Shown: piece by piece, positions 22,596-34,100 of the stretch
Layout of the letters: each line of letters begins with the position of its first letter
Position numbering within the stretch: position 1 is the first letter of the stretch
Assembly: GCA_946406115.1 (NCBI GenBank)
Contig: OX291553.1
Span: forward strand, 1,803,001-1,867,000
Source of the DNA: Apoda limacodes
Taxonomy: Eukaryota; Arthropoda; Insecta; Lepidoptera; Limacodidae
DNA: 64,000 nucleotides
Direction: 5' to 3'
Program-made: the position numbers and the translations under genes
The notes under the pieces: model-generated
Databases searched by the model: none
What the model saw: the letters and a program-made list of their open reading frames with translations, nothing else
Told to the model about the DNA's origin: nothing

Positions 22596-22849
22596 GAATG
22601 TTTTTAGTGATATACTATTTAAACATAAAGAGTAAAAGAAGCATCAAAATTGATTATTATAAGTAAAAATAAAACATATTGTTTCTTAAGTAGATAACTA
22701 TTTATGGGAGTGCTGCATTAGCGTTCCTAAGGACGAGCCGCCACTGGTTATCATCATAAAGTAAATCCGGAAGTTTATGCAATAAGTTACATTTAAATGA
22801 TTCAATCCGTTTAGTTTTAATTGCCATGAATTTAATTTCCTTTTTAGTA

Positions 22850-23215
22850 ATACTATTCCTTCTTTCTAAAACCACTAACTGTCTACAATGATCTGACTTT
22901 AGATTGCTTATAATTGACTTTTGAATTGGTTTTATGTCAGTAAATATATTGTCGATGCTAATGGCACTAGATACACTTCATTCTAGTAGGTTCACAAAAC
23001 AAATTATTTAAATTAAAAGACCGAAATTAGGCAAGAATTTTCTAAAATGTTTATATTAAAGTCTCCACAAACAATGATTTGTTTATTGGAATTGCTGATT
23101 TTATTCAGCACTTCTTCCATAATATATAGATAGCGTCGCGATGCCTTTGTGACACTGCACCTGTTTCCGTTGCGCACAGTAACAGGAACTACTACGGTAC
23201 GTCTATTCTGCATTA
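22850..23215 (-). pseudogene. LINE endonuclease-domain fragment
   Basis: The minus-strand frame 23213-23013 contains IIVCGDFNINIL, the Gly-Asp-Phe-Asn motif of apurinic-type LINE endonucleases, preceded by a plausible domain middle (SRRYLYIMEEVLNKI). It breaks up into stops below 23013. No RT domain is attached. Family not determined beyond an endonuclease-bearing LINE. Confidence 0.6.
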
Positions 23216-23725
23216 GTTTTCTAATGTTTTAAAGTAAATTTCCGTCCCTTGGAGTAGGCCCCCTCGTAGATAACATAAGCACAGACTGGCGCCTAGGTGC
23301 CAGTTCCTAGCACCACTGTGACGCATCATACCACTACTCCGCTACAAGTCGCCGTGGATAATAACCACGCTCTGTTACCAATTTTCAATGTTTATCCGAT
23401 CACTCCGAGGTGAAACAACGCTAACCTGTGCGGTAGGCAACAAAACTATGAGAGGGGGGAAGGGGTGGTGAAGGAGTGGAGGTTGCAAGTTAATAAAGGA
23501 AGAGATTGGAAGGAAGATCAAATCTGGGAATGGGTTCCCAGTCCTCGTGACGAGGACGCCTCATGCTGGCGGAGGAAGGGACACGACAAGTCGGATTCAC
23601 CGGTCGTCTTTCCTCCGGTCAGAAAGGTGGAGGACGTCGCTCCAATCGCGGCCACTCAACAATGAGTGGCGACATCCCCGCACTCACAGGGGTTGCGTCT
23701 GCAAAATCCACGCTCCTGGTGCGAT

Positions 23726-24350
23726 CTAAGTTCCAACGGGTAGGAGAAGCTCCCCCGGCCGTGCTAGGCTCCACAGGTGTCTGACGTCCTGGACTCGGGA
23801 GCGGCCCAAAATGGCTGATACATGAGTGCATACCATTTTGGTACCTCTTGTACAGCAGTTCTCATCCAGAGAGAGGTGACCCCATGGCTCTCCATTCAAA
23901 GAGCCCAAAAGATAGGCTAGTTTCTGTGCCGGAGTCAGGTCAGAGCGGGCATCGACCAGACTGGCAAACATGTTGCAAAAAGAGGTCCAGTGACTCAACG
24001 TGTCCGCCACCCTCGGGACATCCAGAACCGGCAGCCGACTTACTTAAACTCTTTAACGTCAGAGGACCTCCTTTTCTGCTTTGGTATGCGAAGAACTCCT
24101 ACAGCCCGGCGGATGTCATCCGCCAATTCCTCAGCCTGCCCGAGGCCGACCGTACCCTAAGCCATGGCCTCCGCATTCAGATCAATCTGCACAAAGTCCT
24201 GGCAGGCTTGATTAAGCACCTCCATACGCTCCTCCAATTGCGCATGGCGTGCGAGCAGTGCCTATCTGGTCTCCCGATGTTCAATTTAGCAGGTGATAGC
24301 CATCTAAGCACGTCAAAAATCTTTGCCCACGGTTTCGACATGGCTAGCTA
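23726..24350 (-). pseudogene. BEL/Pao Gag capsid-type fragment
   Basis: Minus-strand frames, joined by a shift near 24010, give RLPVLDVPRVADTL followed by HWTSFCNMFASLVDARSDL and TPAQKLAYLLGSLNGEPWG. This is the hallmark of the BEL/Pao Gag capsid-like region (DUF1759 type): LPxLDVPxF..., Trp, then QKLxYLLxxLxGEP. The upstream part to 24350 is in several broken frames. The open frame on the opposite strand here is a shadow of this region. Confidence 0.75.
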
Positions 24351-24631
24351 AATTAATAACAAATAACCAAAAGCACCCGGAACCCTAATCTATTCTAACG
24401 GAACGGGTTCTCTTATCGCTAACAATATACCTAACTTAAATTCCTAATAATTTAAATACATACGGCGGACGCTGCATAAGCACCGAAGTAGGGCCAATAA
24501 GGGGCCTGAAGGGGTCTCGACCTATTAAATTGAGGGAGGGAGAGCAAGGTGGAGGAAGTACTAAAATTACCACTCTGAGCCGATGTTTTCATGGATGAGT
24601 TCAGGGCGTGCAAAACACCTTCGGTTAATCT

Positions 24632-25054
24632 TCACAATAAACGGTGGTGACGATCCCCACAATCAGCGCATCCAGGTGCACCCCAAGTAGGCATCATATG
24701 CCCCGAATCTAAATACACTATACAGCGATGCTTATAAATCACTCTTCTCTTACGCTCGTGGACCAATGCCTTCTCAAATGCAGGACACGAAGCCAGAAGG
24801 TGTTTCGGCCCGTGACAGTATAAGCGGGTTGACTGTGGTGGTGTGTGACTGGCCACTGTACCAATTACCCGTTGCATATTGGGGCAGTTTCTATGGTGTT
24901 TGTGAAGCTCTGCGTGGAGGCGGCTGAAGAAGAGCAGTAGGGAGATGAACTGAAGGAAGGCCCTTAGCCCTCTGGCACTAATCCTAAAGGAATTTCTCCA
25001 TATCGGAGAACGTAGGGTGAATAGTGGCAAATTCACCACCACAAACAAACTCAA
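24632..25054 (-). pseudogene. BEL/Pao Gag zinc-knuckle region
   Basis: The second half of this 140-codon frame has the run of Cys and His boxes seen at the end of BEL/Pao Gag: CHGPKHLLASCPAFEKALVHERKRRVIYK in outline, then CADCGDRHHRLL. Some expected cysteines are lost (RCIVYLDSGH in place of a Cys-x2-Cys form). It lies upstream of the capsid-type piece in the reading direction, which is the reverse of the normal order, so these are rearranged fragments or two separate copies. Confidence 0.7.
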
Positions 25055-25344
25055 AATGGCTACTTAATTCCGGTGTGAGACAGTAGAGTGGCCAAATGGA
25101 CATGAAAAAAGGTCTAATCCCTGAAGTCTATTAACTGTAATCAACATAGGGTTAAGCAGCTCTCTCCGCAGATTTCCAACCTCTGAAATAGTAGGCAACT
25201 GCAATAACGCGCTGACAAAAGTATGAGCAATTAGCCGAATATTGTCATACCGTCTAAACAATAAATCTCAAGCAGTTTTATAACCGGAATCGTTTTGAGA
25301 CAAATGCCGGATCATATCATATGGCTCTCCAGCGGCTGTCATTT

Positions 25345-26645
25345 TTTTTTATTCAAATAAGGATTTCACAAACACTTTTGAATCATTTTTACAAAGTAGT
25401 TGTTTGATAAAAGATTTAAATTTACTTATTGATAGCTTTTGAATATTAATGGAAACTTTGTTATAAAAGTGTATACATTGCCCCATAACAGACTCATTAT
25501 TTTTTGAGTAAACGCGTATCATGTACCTAAAGCTTATTTTTACTTCTAGTATTTACTTTGTGAACGCCACTTTTCTTGCTGAACTATTGATATTTTTATG
25601 TGCATATAAAAGATTTTCATGTACTGCGACGCTAAAGTTAAAACATTTACTTCCCTAAACCTATCCCTCAGAGATATCCTAGATCCTCATTTATAAATAG
25701 CCCCGATTGCCCGTTTTTTTAACAAAAATATTGTATTTACATCAGCAGCGCTACCCCACAACAAAATACCACATGTTATTAAAATATGGAAATAGCTAAA
25801 ATATACAATTTTTGCAGTGTTGGCATCGGTCAATTGTCTTATTTCCTTGATCGCATACACAGCAGAACTAAGTTTTTTGCTTAAGTTATGAATATGAGGA
25901 CCCCATTGAAGTTTGGAGTCCAGCGTTATGCCAAAAAAGACTGTTGAATCAACAAATTCCAATTGCTCGCCAATAATATTAATACATGTTTGTATCTGAC
26001 TAACATTTGGTAGTGTAAATTTAACACAATTGGTTTTTTTCTCATTAAGTAACTAATTTACAATTTTAGAAACGGCATTACTTAATTCATTATAACATGT
26101 CTGTCGTCTCTTTATTTTAAAGAGTAAAGAGGTGTCATAAGCAAATAAGACAAGGTCATGGTTTTTTACATGATATGGGAGATCATTAATGTAAATTAGA
26201 AACAGAAAAGGACCTAAAATTGAGCCCTGCGGGACTACCACAGTGACCACTGATCCCGGAGATCTTTCACCAATGATATCTATTTTCTGTACCCTACCAC
26301 TCATGTAGAAGGTCAAAAGGTCGAGAGATTTGCCTCTAATACCATAGTGATGTAGCTTCCTGATGAGATTTTCATGTTAGACACAGTCAAATGCCTTAGA
26401 TAAATCACAAAACACTCCAAGAGCATTATGCGACTTCTCCCAGGCGTTAAATATATTTTTTAATAGTGCCACTCCTGCATCGGTTGTGGAACGGCCTTTC
26501 ATAAAGCCAAACTGGTTACTACTAAGTAGGTCATTAATTCAGAAATGGCTTAACATTTGACAAAGTATGATTTTTTCAAAAACATTACTGAGTACAGGTA
26601 GTATTGAAATAGGCCGAAAATTATAAGGATCTGTTCAACTACCTG
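25345..26645 (-). pseudogene. LINE reverse transcriptase fragment with mutated catalytic site
   Basis: Minus-strand frames carry successive RT blocks: FRPISILPVLSNVFEKI, NQFGFMKGRSTTDAG, VFCDLSKAFDCV, VVPQGSILGPFLFLIYINDLP, FAYDTSLLF, then the thumb (GITLDSKLQWGPHI ... GILLWGSAAD). The Y/FADD catalytic box reads FAYD, so one of the two essential Asp residues is lost. In-frame stops occur near 26540 and 26052. The 3' end lies at about 25345 next to a T-run. Same family as the copy at 38745-39985. Confidence 0.85.
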
Positions 26646-27169
26646 AACTGAACTACCGGTCCAAGTATACAAAAAGCTTTGCCACATATTCCTTCTGCAG
26701 GCCCAAAATAGCTTGCTCATAAGCATCTCGCATGGCGTTCGTCCTAGTATTTAACTGCTTATACCGAAAAATCAGGGCATGGCTTTTGTCCGGCATTAAA
26801 ATCATACAAAACAAATAGAATGCACCGATTTTTATTTATTCAGATTCATCCAGAATCATCAGAATATCCACACAAATTTTTAATCTTTTATTTCACTTCT
26901 CTGTGGGATGAATTTTGCAAAATCCGTTCTAAGAGGTCGCCCACGTCATAACAACAATCTTTGTGCTAATTTTTTATCCCCTATTTTACCTTTTAGGGAA
27001 TGATTATCCATTTTATTATTCATTCTTTATATTATTAACTTTAAGGCGAAATACCAAGATATGTATTTGGCTTAAAAAGTCTAACCCCTATTGAACTCCT
27101 TTAGGGGTTGACTGCAAAATCGTTTCTTAGAGCTTGCCTTTTTGTGTTTAATTTTTGAAATAATATAAA
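26646..27169. other. AT-rich DNA resembling the interior of the 44810-46436 element
   Basis: 26880-27150 contains GAATTTTGCAAAATCCGTTCT, CCCTATTTTACC and AGGGAATGATTATCC phrases that also occur in the right arm of the element at 44810-46436. I read it as a fragment of the same family. Nothing coding. Confidence 0.45.
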
Positions 27170-28110
27170 AAAACCGGCCGAGTGCGAGTCTGGCTGGCGC
27201 ACCGAGGGTTTCATACAACCCTTTTTTATGTAGATAGCTCTTACATCAGGAGATCAAGTCACCTAGGTCAACGGGAGTACCCGAAAGGTTTTAATTTATT
27301 TGTTTCACAATATGCGATAAAAATTACGTATTTTGGGCATATTTTTTTTTCAAATTGACTCAAAAGCTTGATTTTTTAAAACATAAAGTAAACATAGATT
27401 TTACTTTTTTAAAATTAATTTCAACTTGATACCTTCACGCGTTCTTGCGAAAAAGCATCTTGACAGACAGACAGACTTTTATTTTAAATGGGTTATAACT
27501 GCAAACTAAAAAAAATTATGATGTAAGACCTTGCTTCATGTCAAATTTCATGATTCTAAGTCAACGGGAAGTAACCAAAAATTATTTTTAAAGAACTTAA
27601 TCCCAAATATGTGTAAAAAATATCCGTAATTTTTTTTCACATTGACTTCGAAGGTTTAATATTTTTACAGCTTTAAGGGTCCGTAGATCTTAGTATTTCA
27701 TATTAATTTGAACTTGATTCCTCCACGCGTTCTTGAGTGAAAGGGTCTTGACAGACAGACAGACAAACTTTTTTTTAAATGTGTTATAACTACAAATTAA
27801 CAAAATTCGGGTTTTTCCCTATATGACAAATTTCATGATTCTAGGATAACGGGACGTATCCCATAGGTTTTGATTTGTTTGTGAATGCCAAAATATGCGA
27901 CAAAAATGGCCTTATTTCAGCCGTATTCTTTTACTGAGTTGACTTACAAGCTTGATTTTTTTTATAAACTTAAGGGACCGTAGATCTTAGTATTTGATAA
28001 TAATTTCAATGTGATACCTTCACGCGTTACTGAGAAAAAGGGTCTTGATAGACAGACGGACAACAAAGTGATCTTGTAAGGGTTCCCTTTTTTCCTTTTG
28101 AGGTACGGAA
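27170..28110 (+). repeat. Dispersed lepidopteran repeat with a triplicated ~290-bp core
   Basis: It starts with AACCGGCCGAGTGCGAGTCTGG (27172) and a GGGTTTCATACAACCC box, and ends with GGTACGGAACCCTAAAAAC (28101). Inside, the ACTTGATACCTTCACGCGTTCTTG ... TTGACAGACAGACAGAC core occurs three times, at about 27422, 27709 and 28005 (287 and 296 bp apart). Each is preceded by AACGGGA.GTA.CC, TTGTTT.. and an ATGCGA.AAAA box. The single-copy relative at 9062-9495 shows that the triplication arose in this copy. Non-coding. Confidence 0.75.
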
Positions 28111-28864
28111 CCCTAAAAACAGGGAAAAGAAAAAAATTCAAAAAAATCTCCACACAAAAAAAAAACAAATAGATAATGTTTAATAACAGCACTACATAAT
28201 AAAGTTGAAACATTGGCGCTCTAATTTTGAGACACAAAACACACATGTGATATTTCTTTAATTTTTTTTATATTTTGAAATCGCAGCTACATTTGAACTT
28301 TTCGCAAATATCGAGTAATTACCAAACGTCAAAAAACCATCTTTAGTTTGCGACAAAAAGGGCCATCTAGTTGTTTCCTAGGTGCTAGACCGTTAGCTCA
28401 GAGTGTATAGGTACACTACGGGCTACAGTGCTTAATTATGTTTTAAGATCAATTCTTTAAGTATGGTAGGCGATCGAACGGTATGTTGCCTACAGTCTAC
28501 GCAATGCTACAGAGGGCTAAGTGTGTAATACCAAAATTTTTTATGCAAAATTTCAAGTCTCAAGACCCAGTAGTTTGGTTTTTTATATACGTGTATATAG
28601 ATAGCTAAATACGGGCGCGCCTGCCTGTCGCTAACTGTTTAAACTACAGGATAAAAGTATATAAAACAAACATAGCAATTTCAAGTCAATCCTTCGACTA
28701 ATTTTCAAGTGTTGTGTATACATACTGAACGTGATTTTTTATATGATACAATAATTTTTTTCACTATGAAATTAAATATTTTATCTCTGTGACAATGTTT
28801 TACTAAATTATACAATGGAACAGACACTTCTAAATTCAATACCAGTTAAAATAGTTTTTTTCTA

Positions 28865-28912
<48 letters not shown>

Positions 28913-28913
28913 A
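28111..28913. other. AT-rich DNA ending in a (TA)n microsatellite
   Basis: No gene seen. 28869-28910 is a perfect TA dinucleotide run of about 20 units, directly abutting the LINE fragment that follows. Confidence 0.6.
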
Positions 28914-29174
28914 CGCACTGTACGCGACCATTTCGGTTCTAAAGTGTGAGAATGAATTCCCTGCCAACGGCGAGCGGTGCGATGGTAGAAAGTAGCCGTG
29001 GGCATCATTTCGACCAATTCCTCAGAACACAACCCATTGTAGCGGTACTTACTTACGGACTCGATACCGCAAGTGAGTTTGGAATCGTCGACAATTCTCA
29101 CAGCCGCCGTTGAACCGAGTCAAAAGGGCCAAGCTGGTATCCCGGTAGCAGTACTCCATACGGGGCCGAACTTG
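28914..29174 (-). mobile_element. LINE internal fragment (54434-58087 family)
   Basis: It matches 54688-55001 of the full-length element, including TATFYHRTAR.W, RIVDDSKLTCGIE and the PLGPFDSVQRR area. It has a deletion of about 60 bp near 29040, and its GTACTTACTTACGG filler is unique. Both ends are truncated, with (TA)n on the left. Confidence 0.85.
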
Positions 29175-29371
29175 CGACACAAACGAAAGAAGAAACACAC
29201 GAGTTTATTTATTTTATTTATATACTTACAACTATTTATATAACATGTTTGAAACAACTAACTAAACAAACTTATACCAATACCTCTCACTCAAAACGTT
29301 CCTAAATCATCTCATCTAATCTTATCATACATAGTAATATAAGTTCTTAAATTTTCGCGTTTCATTACTAA

Positions 29372-30875
29372 TTTAAAAATAAAACGGGATTAAACGCCCC
29401 TACGACCAATTGTAAGTCAAATTATTTTTCCCACTTACGACTTAGTAACTTAAGAGCTGCAGCCACTAATAGGTAATTCACCGTCTTACGTAAGAGATTC
29501 TCGACTTATTGTTAGCATCATGAATGACATCCAGTTGGAACATGATGAGATAATGGTGAGTTTTGACATTGAATCGTTTTTTACTAATGTTCCACCTAAA
29601 GAATGCCTTGACGTAAGACTGATAGGTATATAGTTTTGCTTGAACACTGTTTAGAAGTAAACTAATTTCTTAACCGCACGAGTAGCTATGGGTAGTCCAG
29701 TAGCACCAACGTTAGCCAACATCTAGTGGTACATTTTAAGGAGAAAGCTTTGAGCTCAGGGTCTTTTAGCGTTCGACTTTGGAAGATATATGTTGATGAC
29801 GTGTTCTGCTTAATTAAAGGAACCAGGCGCGAAGTAGAACAGTACCTAGATCACCCTTAACTCAATTCATACTAAAATACGTTTTACATATGAAACGGAA
29901 AGTGGACATTCCCTGGTATTTTTAGATTTTAAATTGAATGTAAGGGAAGATGGCTCTCTGGTGCATACTGTATATCGGAAACCGACACACATGGACAGAT
30001 ACCTGAACGCCTCGTTGCATTATCACCCACGTCACCCACAGTCAGTTGTGATGTCTCTGACTAACCGAGCCCATGCCCTTTGTGACCCTGAATATTTAGA
30101 TACTGAGCTGGCAGACGTTCAGGAGCACTCAAGAGAAACGGGTACAAAACGAGTAGAAGAAGTTTAGTTCGCCGTAACACACGTACGAAGAATCTAAAGA
30201 ACAGGAATAACTGATGAAATTGGATCGCTTTTGAATAAATTCTGGAGAATTTATGACTATATATGTAATTTAAGACTATATATGTTCCGTTCTCCAAAAT
30301 TGAACAGCATGTGCGCACACCAAAGGACGTTATCTCGTACCAAATACCAGTAGCCTACAAAATTGACTGGAGTTGCGACAGTTCTTACATTGGCCAGACC
30401 AAACGCACAATTGCGGACAGCGTTAAAGAATATATCGCTGTTGTAAATAATTGCCATATGACAAAATCAGCTATAGCAGAACATCTGGTTAACTCAAATT
30501 CCAACCACTGGATTCAGCTCTACCCGTCTAAGGTGTTGTCTACCGATCGCCAATATTACCGTAGATTGGTACGCGAAGCGATTCAAATAAAAAAGCATAA
30601 GAACTTCAATCGTGAGGATGGATACAAACTGTCGCCTGTGTGGAATCCAGTCATAGAAAAATAGACCTCTCGAGTTTCACCAAGGAACGCTCCCGAGAGC
30701 ACCGTTACTATTGTCCATAGTGTTTATGACAAGTATAAAGACGAAGTGAGGGTAGTTAAACAGGACGCCTCCACTCGAAGCCGAAGACGCCGCGCACCGC
30801 CAGTCTACCCGTGACTTAGGCTGGTGTAACCCAGTTTTCCAAATAACAACGCGTTTAATCCCATTTTATTTTAAA
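29372..30875 (+). mobile_element. Penelope-like element (degenerate), flanked by 25-bp inverted repeats
   Basis: The RT and GIY-YIG remnants lie between two inverted copies of a box containing GCGTTTAATCCC: 29372-29397 (as GGGATTAAACGC) and 30851-30875 (direct sense), with two mismatches in 25 bases. Penelope-like elements often carry LTR-like or inverted terminal pieces, so I take these as the borders. The element lies in opposite orientation to the host gene, whose stop codon is 80 bp to the right. Confidence 0.75.
29530..30814 (+). pseudogene. Penelope-like reverse transcriptase / GIY-YIG endonuclease
   Basis: Broken frames show Penelope-type RT blocks in order: MVSFDIESFFTNVP (about 29554), RVAMGSPVAPTLANI (about 29681), a YVDD box (IYVDDVFCLI, about 29790), then FLDFKLNVREDGSLVHTVY, RKPTHMDRYL and the thumb. 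A separate 117-codon frame (30311-30664) carries the GIY-YIG nuclease part, SSYIGQTKRTI, and a KSAIAEHL block. In the family a conserved Arg precedes the KEH-like box; here it reads ADSVKEY. A stop at 30662-30664 interrupts the Arg-rich tail, which ends at about 30814. Inactive copy. Confidence 0.85.
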
Positions 30876-30934
30876 ATCATACATAGTAGTCTCCCAACAT
30901 CGACAAAACTTTGGGGAAGATAATATCATTTATT
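30865..30934 (-). terminator. Candidate polyadenylation signals of the host gene
   Basis: Two AATAAA hexamers follow the stop on the minus strand: one at 30934-30929, only about 20 bases after it, and one at 30870-30865. The second lies inside the right inverted repeat of the Penelope-like element. Which one is used cannot be told from sequence. Confidence 0.4.
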
Positions 30935-30954
30935 TTTATGTCAAATTAAGGTTG

Positions 30955-31116
30955 CTAAGAAGCGTTTAGATTTGATTTAGTCTGTGTTATAGAGTTGTAT
31001 AAATCAGGGTTTTGTTCCAATATTTGCTTCCCTTCAGCCGACTGCGCCAGTGGTGCTTCCCCATGGAAAGTTTCTTCCGTATAAATACGGTTTGTTTTCC
31101 TCATTGTGCCATGCAA
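30955..31116 (-). CDS. Host gene terminal coding exon 6 (residues 344-396 and stop)
   Basis: It was found by looking downstream of exon 5 for the LHGT block that follows WDK in this family. Acceptor TATTGTTTTTCAG precedes TTG CAT GGC ACA at 31116, in the required phase 0. It encodes LHGTMRKTNRIYTEETFHGE and a polar tail ending NLNAS, then TAG at 30957-30955. It lacks an ATG and is too short to be noticed as an independent frame. Confidence 0.9.
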   Translation of the reverse strand: MHGTMRKTNRIYTEETFHGEAPLAQSAEGKQILEQNPDLYNSITQTKSNLNAS

Positions 31117-34100
31117 CTGAAAAACAATAAATAATAATTATATACCGTTATAACACTAATCCTCGGAAGTCACGTCGTCTTGTTGACATGATTGTTTATA
31201 CTCAAGTCCGAAAGTGTTAAGGGCTACTTGTTAGATTATGCTATTATATTAGGGAGATAGTTCCTATGACATTTTTTGATTTTTTTTATACCGCTAAGGT
31301 GGTAAACAAGCTTACGGTCCGCCTGATGGTAAGCGGTCACAGTAGCCTTCGGACGCTTGCAACACCAGGAGTATCACTAAATTTTTATTATATGGGTATT
31401 TTTTACAGGATACAATTTCTTCACGTGCTGCGACGATGCATTCAACTGACTTTAGTTGAACAGACACGTAAGGATAGAAGAACAAAAACTCCTAAAAGAT
31501 GCAATAAAGTTTTATCACGGTTGATACCGAGTGCCAATATTATACCTACCTTATGTTGTAACGGAGCAACAGGGTAGCATGATTTTTGACTTGAACAGCT
31601 ACGAGTAGAGTGACTTTAGAAACACAAAAAATATTTGACATTCCGATGAAGAGTTCCCACGAGAATAATTTCCTTGAGGAACTATTCCATCACGTATGAA
31701 ACCGAGCAACATGGTGACTTGAATTTCGGCACAGATTTAGCTAGAAGTACGAAAATGAACATGTACAGTCGGCCAATGTTAATGTAAAGCACTTAAGAAC
31801 TTTGTCACATTAAAATTTGATTCGATTCTTTTCCGCGAATTGCGCATGTGTTATTTTACATATAACGTCATTAATTCGCTGTCAACTGATTTTCGATGTT
31901 CTTTTTTTGGGTCAACCAAATGTGTTCACTATGAGTCTTATAAAATAAGTGCCATCAGCACCGTTAACCACGGATTTAAAATTAACATGGGAAGTAAGAA
32001 AATTGATTGTGAAACAGAAAATGTTCATAACCAAAATACATGTACTTATCATAAAATTAAGACTAATTAGCAACATTCAGGCTTCAGGGTGTGACAAAAA
32101 ATTTAAAAAGGCAACGTGTGTTATTATATAATGTTGTGCTATGCTATATTATATTGTAGTTTATCATATATTATTTATATACATTACATTGTATTTCTTT
32201 ATATTATATGTATGTAAGTTTAAATTTAGAATATTATAGATATTATAGATATTTTAAGTAACAAAGGAAAAAATGAGAAAAATAACACAGTTTTGTTCTT
32301 ATTTCCCACTTTGGCTTCATTTCTTCCATTACAGTGTTCAGATATGTGCCTTCAGCTTCTTCAGCGTGATGAGACGAGGCTGAATCATTTATTATATACA
32401 ATAACTCTTTAGAGTTTATACTGAAATTGCGTTTCTTATAAAGTTGTAGGAAACTGATGCGCAAGTCTTGACTCGCAGCTAAATGTTTTTTTATGTGTGT
32501 AATTTATGAACTTGTAATTTAGTAGTAGTGTAGTCTGAACAATAATGAATTTGTGATAGTACCTACCTACTTTAATTTATTTATTTCATATAATTTTATA
32601 AAACTTAGGTACCTTATCCCACAGAGACATGTTAAATCCAAAATTGCAGTGGAAATATTCATGGTGCTTATCGTGGAAGTCCGCGTCGGGCTGCCACGGC
32701 TGCCACCAGTACGCCTTGAAGTTGATGCCCGAGTGGTCGATGATGCCGTGGTAATAGTTGTACACTGTGACCACGTAGAACGGAACTGAAAATAAAAATA
32801 TATAAATAAAAAAAAACCATCATGAAATATTTTTAACACTTATGCGTTTTTAGTTGAATATAAAAAAATGTGGATTTAGGATTCCGTAGCCAAACACAAA
32901 AAACTTCAGTAAAGCCAAAGTCAAAAAAACTAAATAACTTGTCTTTTCATGTGTATCCGTCTACCCTTCTCTTTGCTTTTAGTCGGCTTTTGATTTTACA
33001 TATTTTCATCAATTTATAATAAAATTTGAGATAAAGATATCTTATGCGAACCGTCATATGAAAAGATCGGCAGACTGCGAGTCTGCCGAGACTCTCACAC
33101 GAAGGGTTCGAACGAACGTTTGTTGTATGGGAGCGTTTAGTTTTAAAGTGACTATATAACTAAATATTCTGTGAATATTTTAAGCATCTACCTGTGGCTG
33201 TTATCAATATCGACCAAAATTGAACAAAGAAATCACGTTTGTTGTATGGGAGCCCACTTGAATATTTATTTTATTCTGTTTTTTAGTATATATTGTTATT
33301 GTGGCAATAAAAAAATACATCTTCTATGAAATTTGCATCTGTCCAACTATTACGGTTCATAAGATACAGCCTGGCGACAGACGGACGGACGGACGGACAG
33401 CAGAGTCTTAGTAATAGGATTCCGCTAATTACCCTTTGGGTACGGAACCCTAAAAATTGTTTAGCTGCCTAAAGATCATACGAGGAACTTCTACACAGGT
33501 CCGAACGATTTGAAATTTGGTATTCTGTTACTTTAATGATATAGCAAGAAAATAGTAACCTAAGCCTAATTCCGAAGCATCACCTGGAATCTGATAATAT
33601 TGACGTGTGTTACTGTGTATCTGTTTTTTGGTGTTGTAGCACCCCAAGCAAAGTAATTTTTTTGTTTAAAAGATGACTTCATTGAAAGTGTTCTTAACTG
33701 TGATTCAAGAAAATCCATTCAGCTGTTTGAAGATCATCAGTTATTATCGAATTAATCTATACTTCTATACTAATATTATAAAGAGGAAAACTTTGTTTTT
33801 TGTTTGTAATGACTAATCTCTGAAATAATCCGTCCGATTTTAAAAGATATTTTTACTTTAAATTAATCTGGAAAAAACAATGTAAATAAGTTAATGCTTG
33901 CATTATTACACTTGGCCGATTATTTATTCATTTGACTATCCTGTTTACTTAAGTTAAAAACTAACTGGAGACTTTAATAACTTGTTACTTTGTAATTTTT
34001 TCCTTACTTAAGAAGGTTTTATTAAGTATTTATTTTAAGAAAAAATACATTAAGTCATATCGACTAAAGCGTAGGCTTATTTGGTTCAATGAGATATTGA

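Noticed and set aside
23848..24351. 167-codon plus-strand open frame
   Set aside because: Antisense to the BEL/Pao Gag fragment, which is clearly recognisable on the minus strand.
31266..31577. 103-codon plus-strand frame
   Set aside because: Starts inside a LINE tail on the wrong strand and has no domain; it lies within host intron 5.
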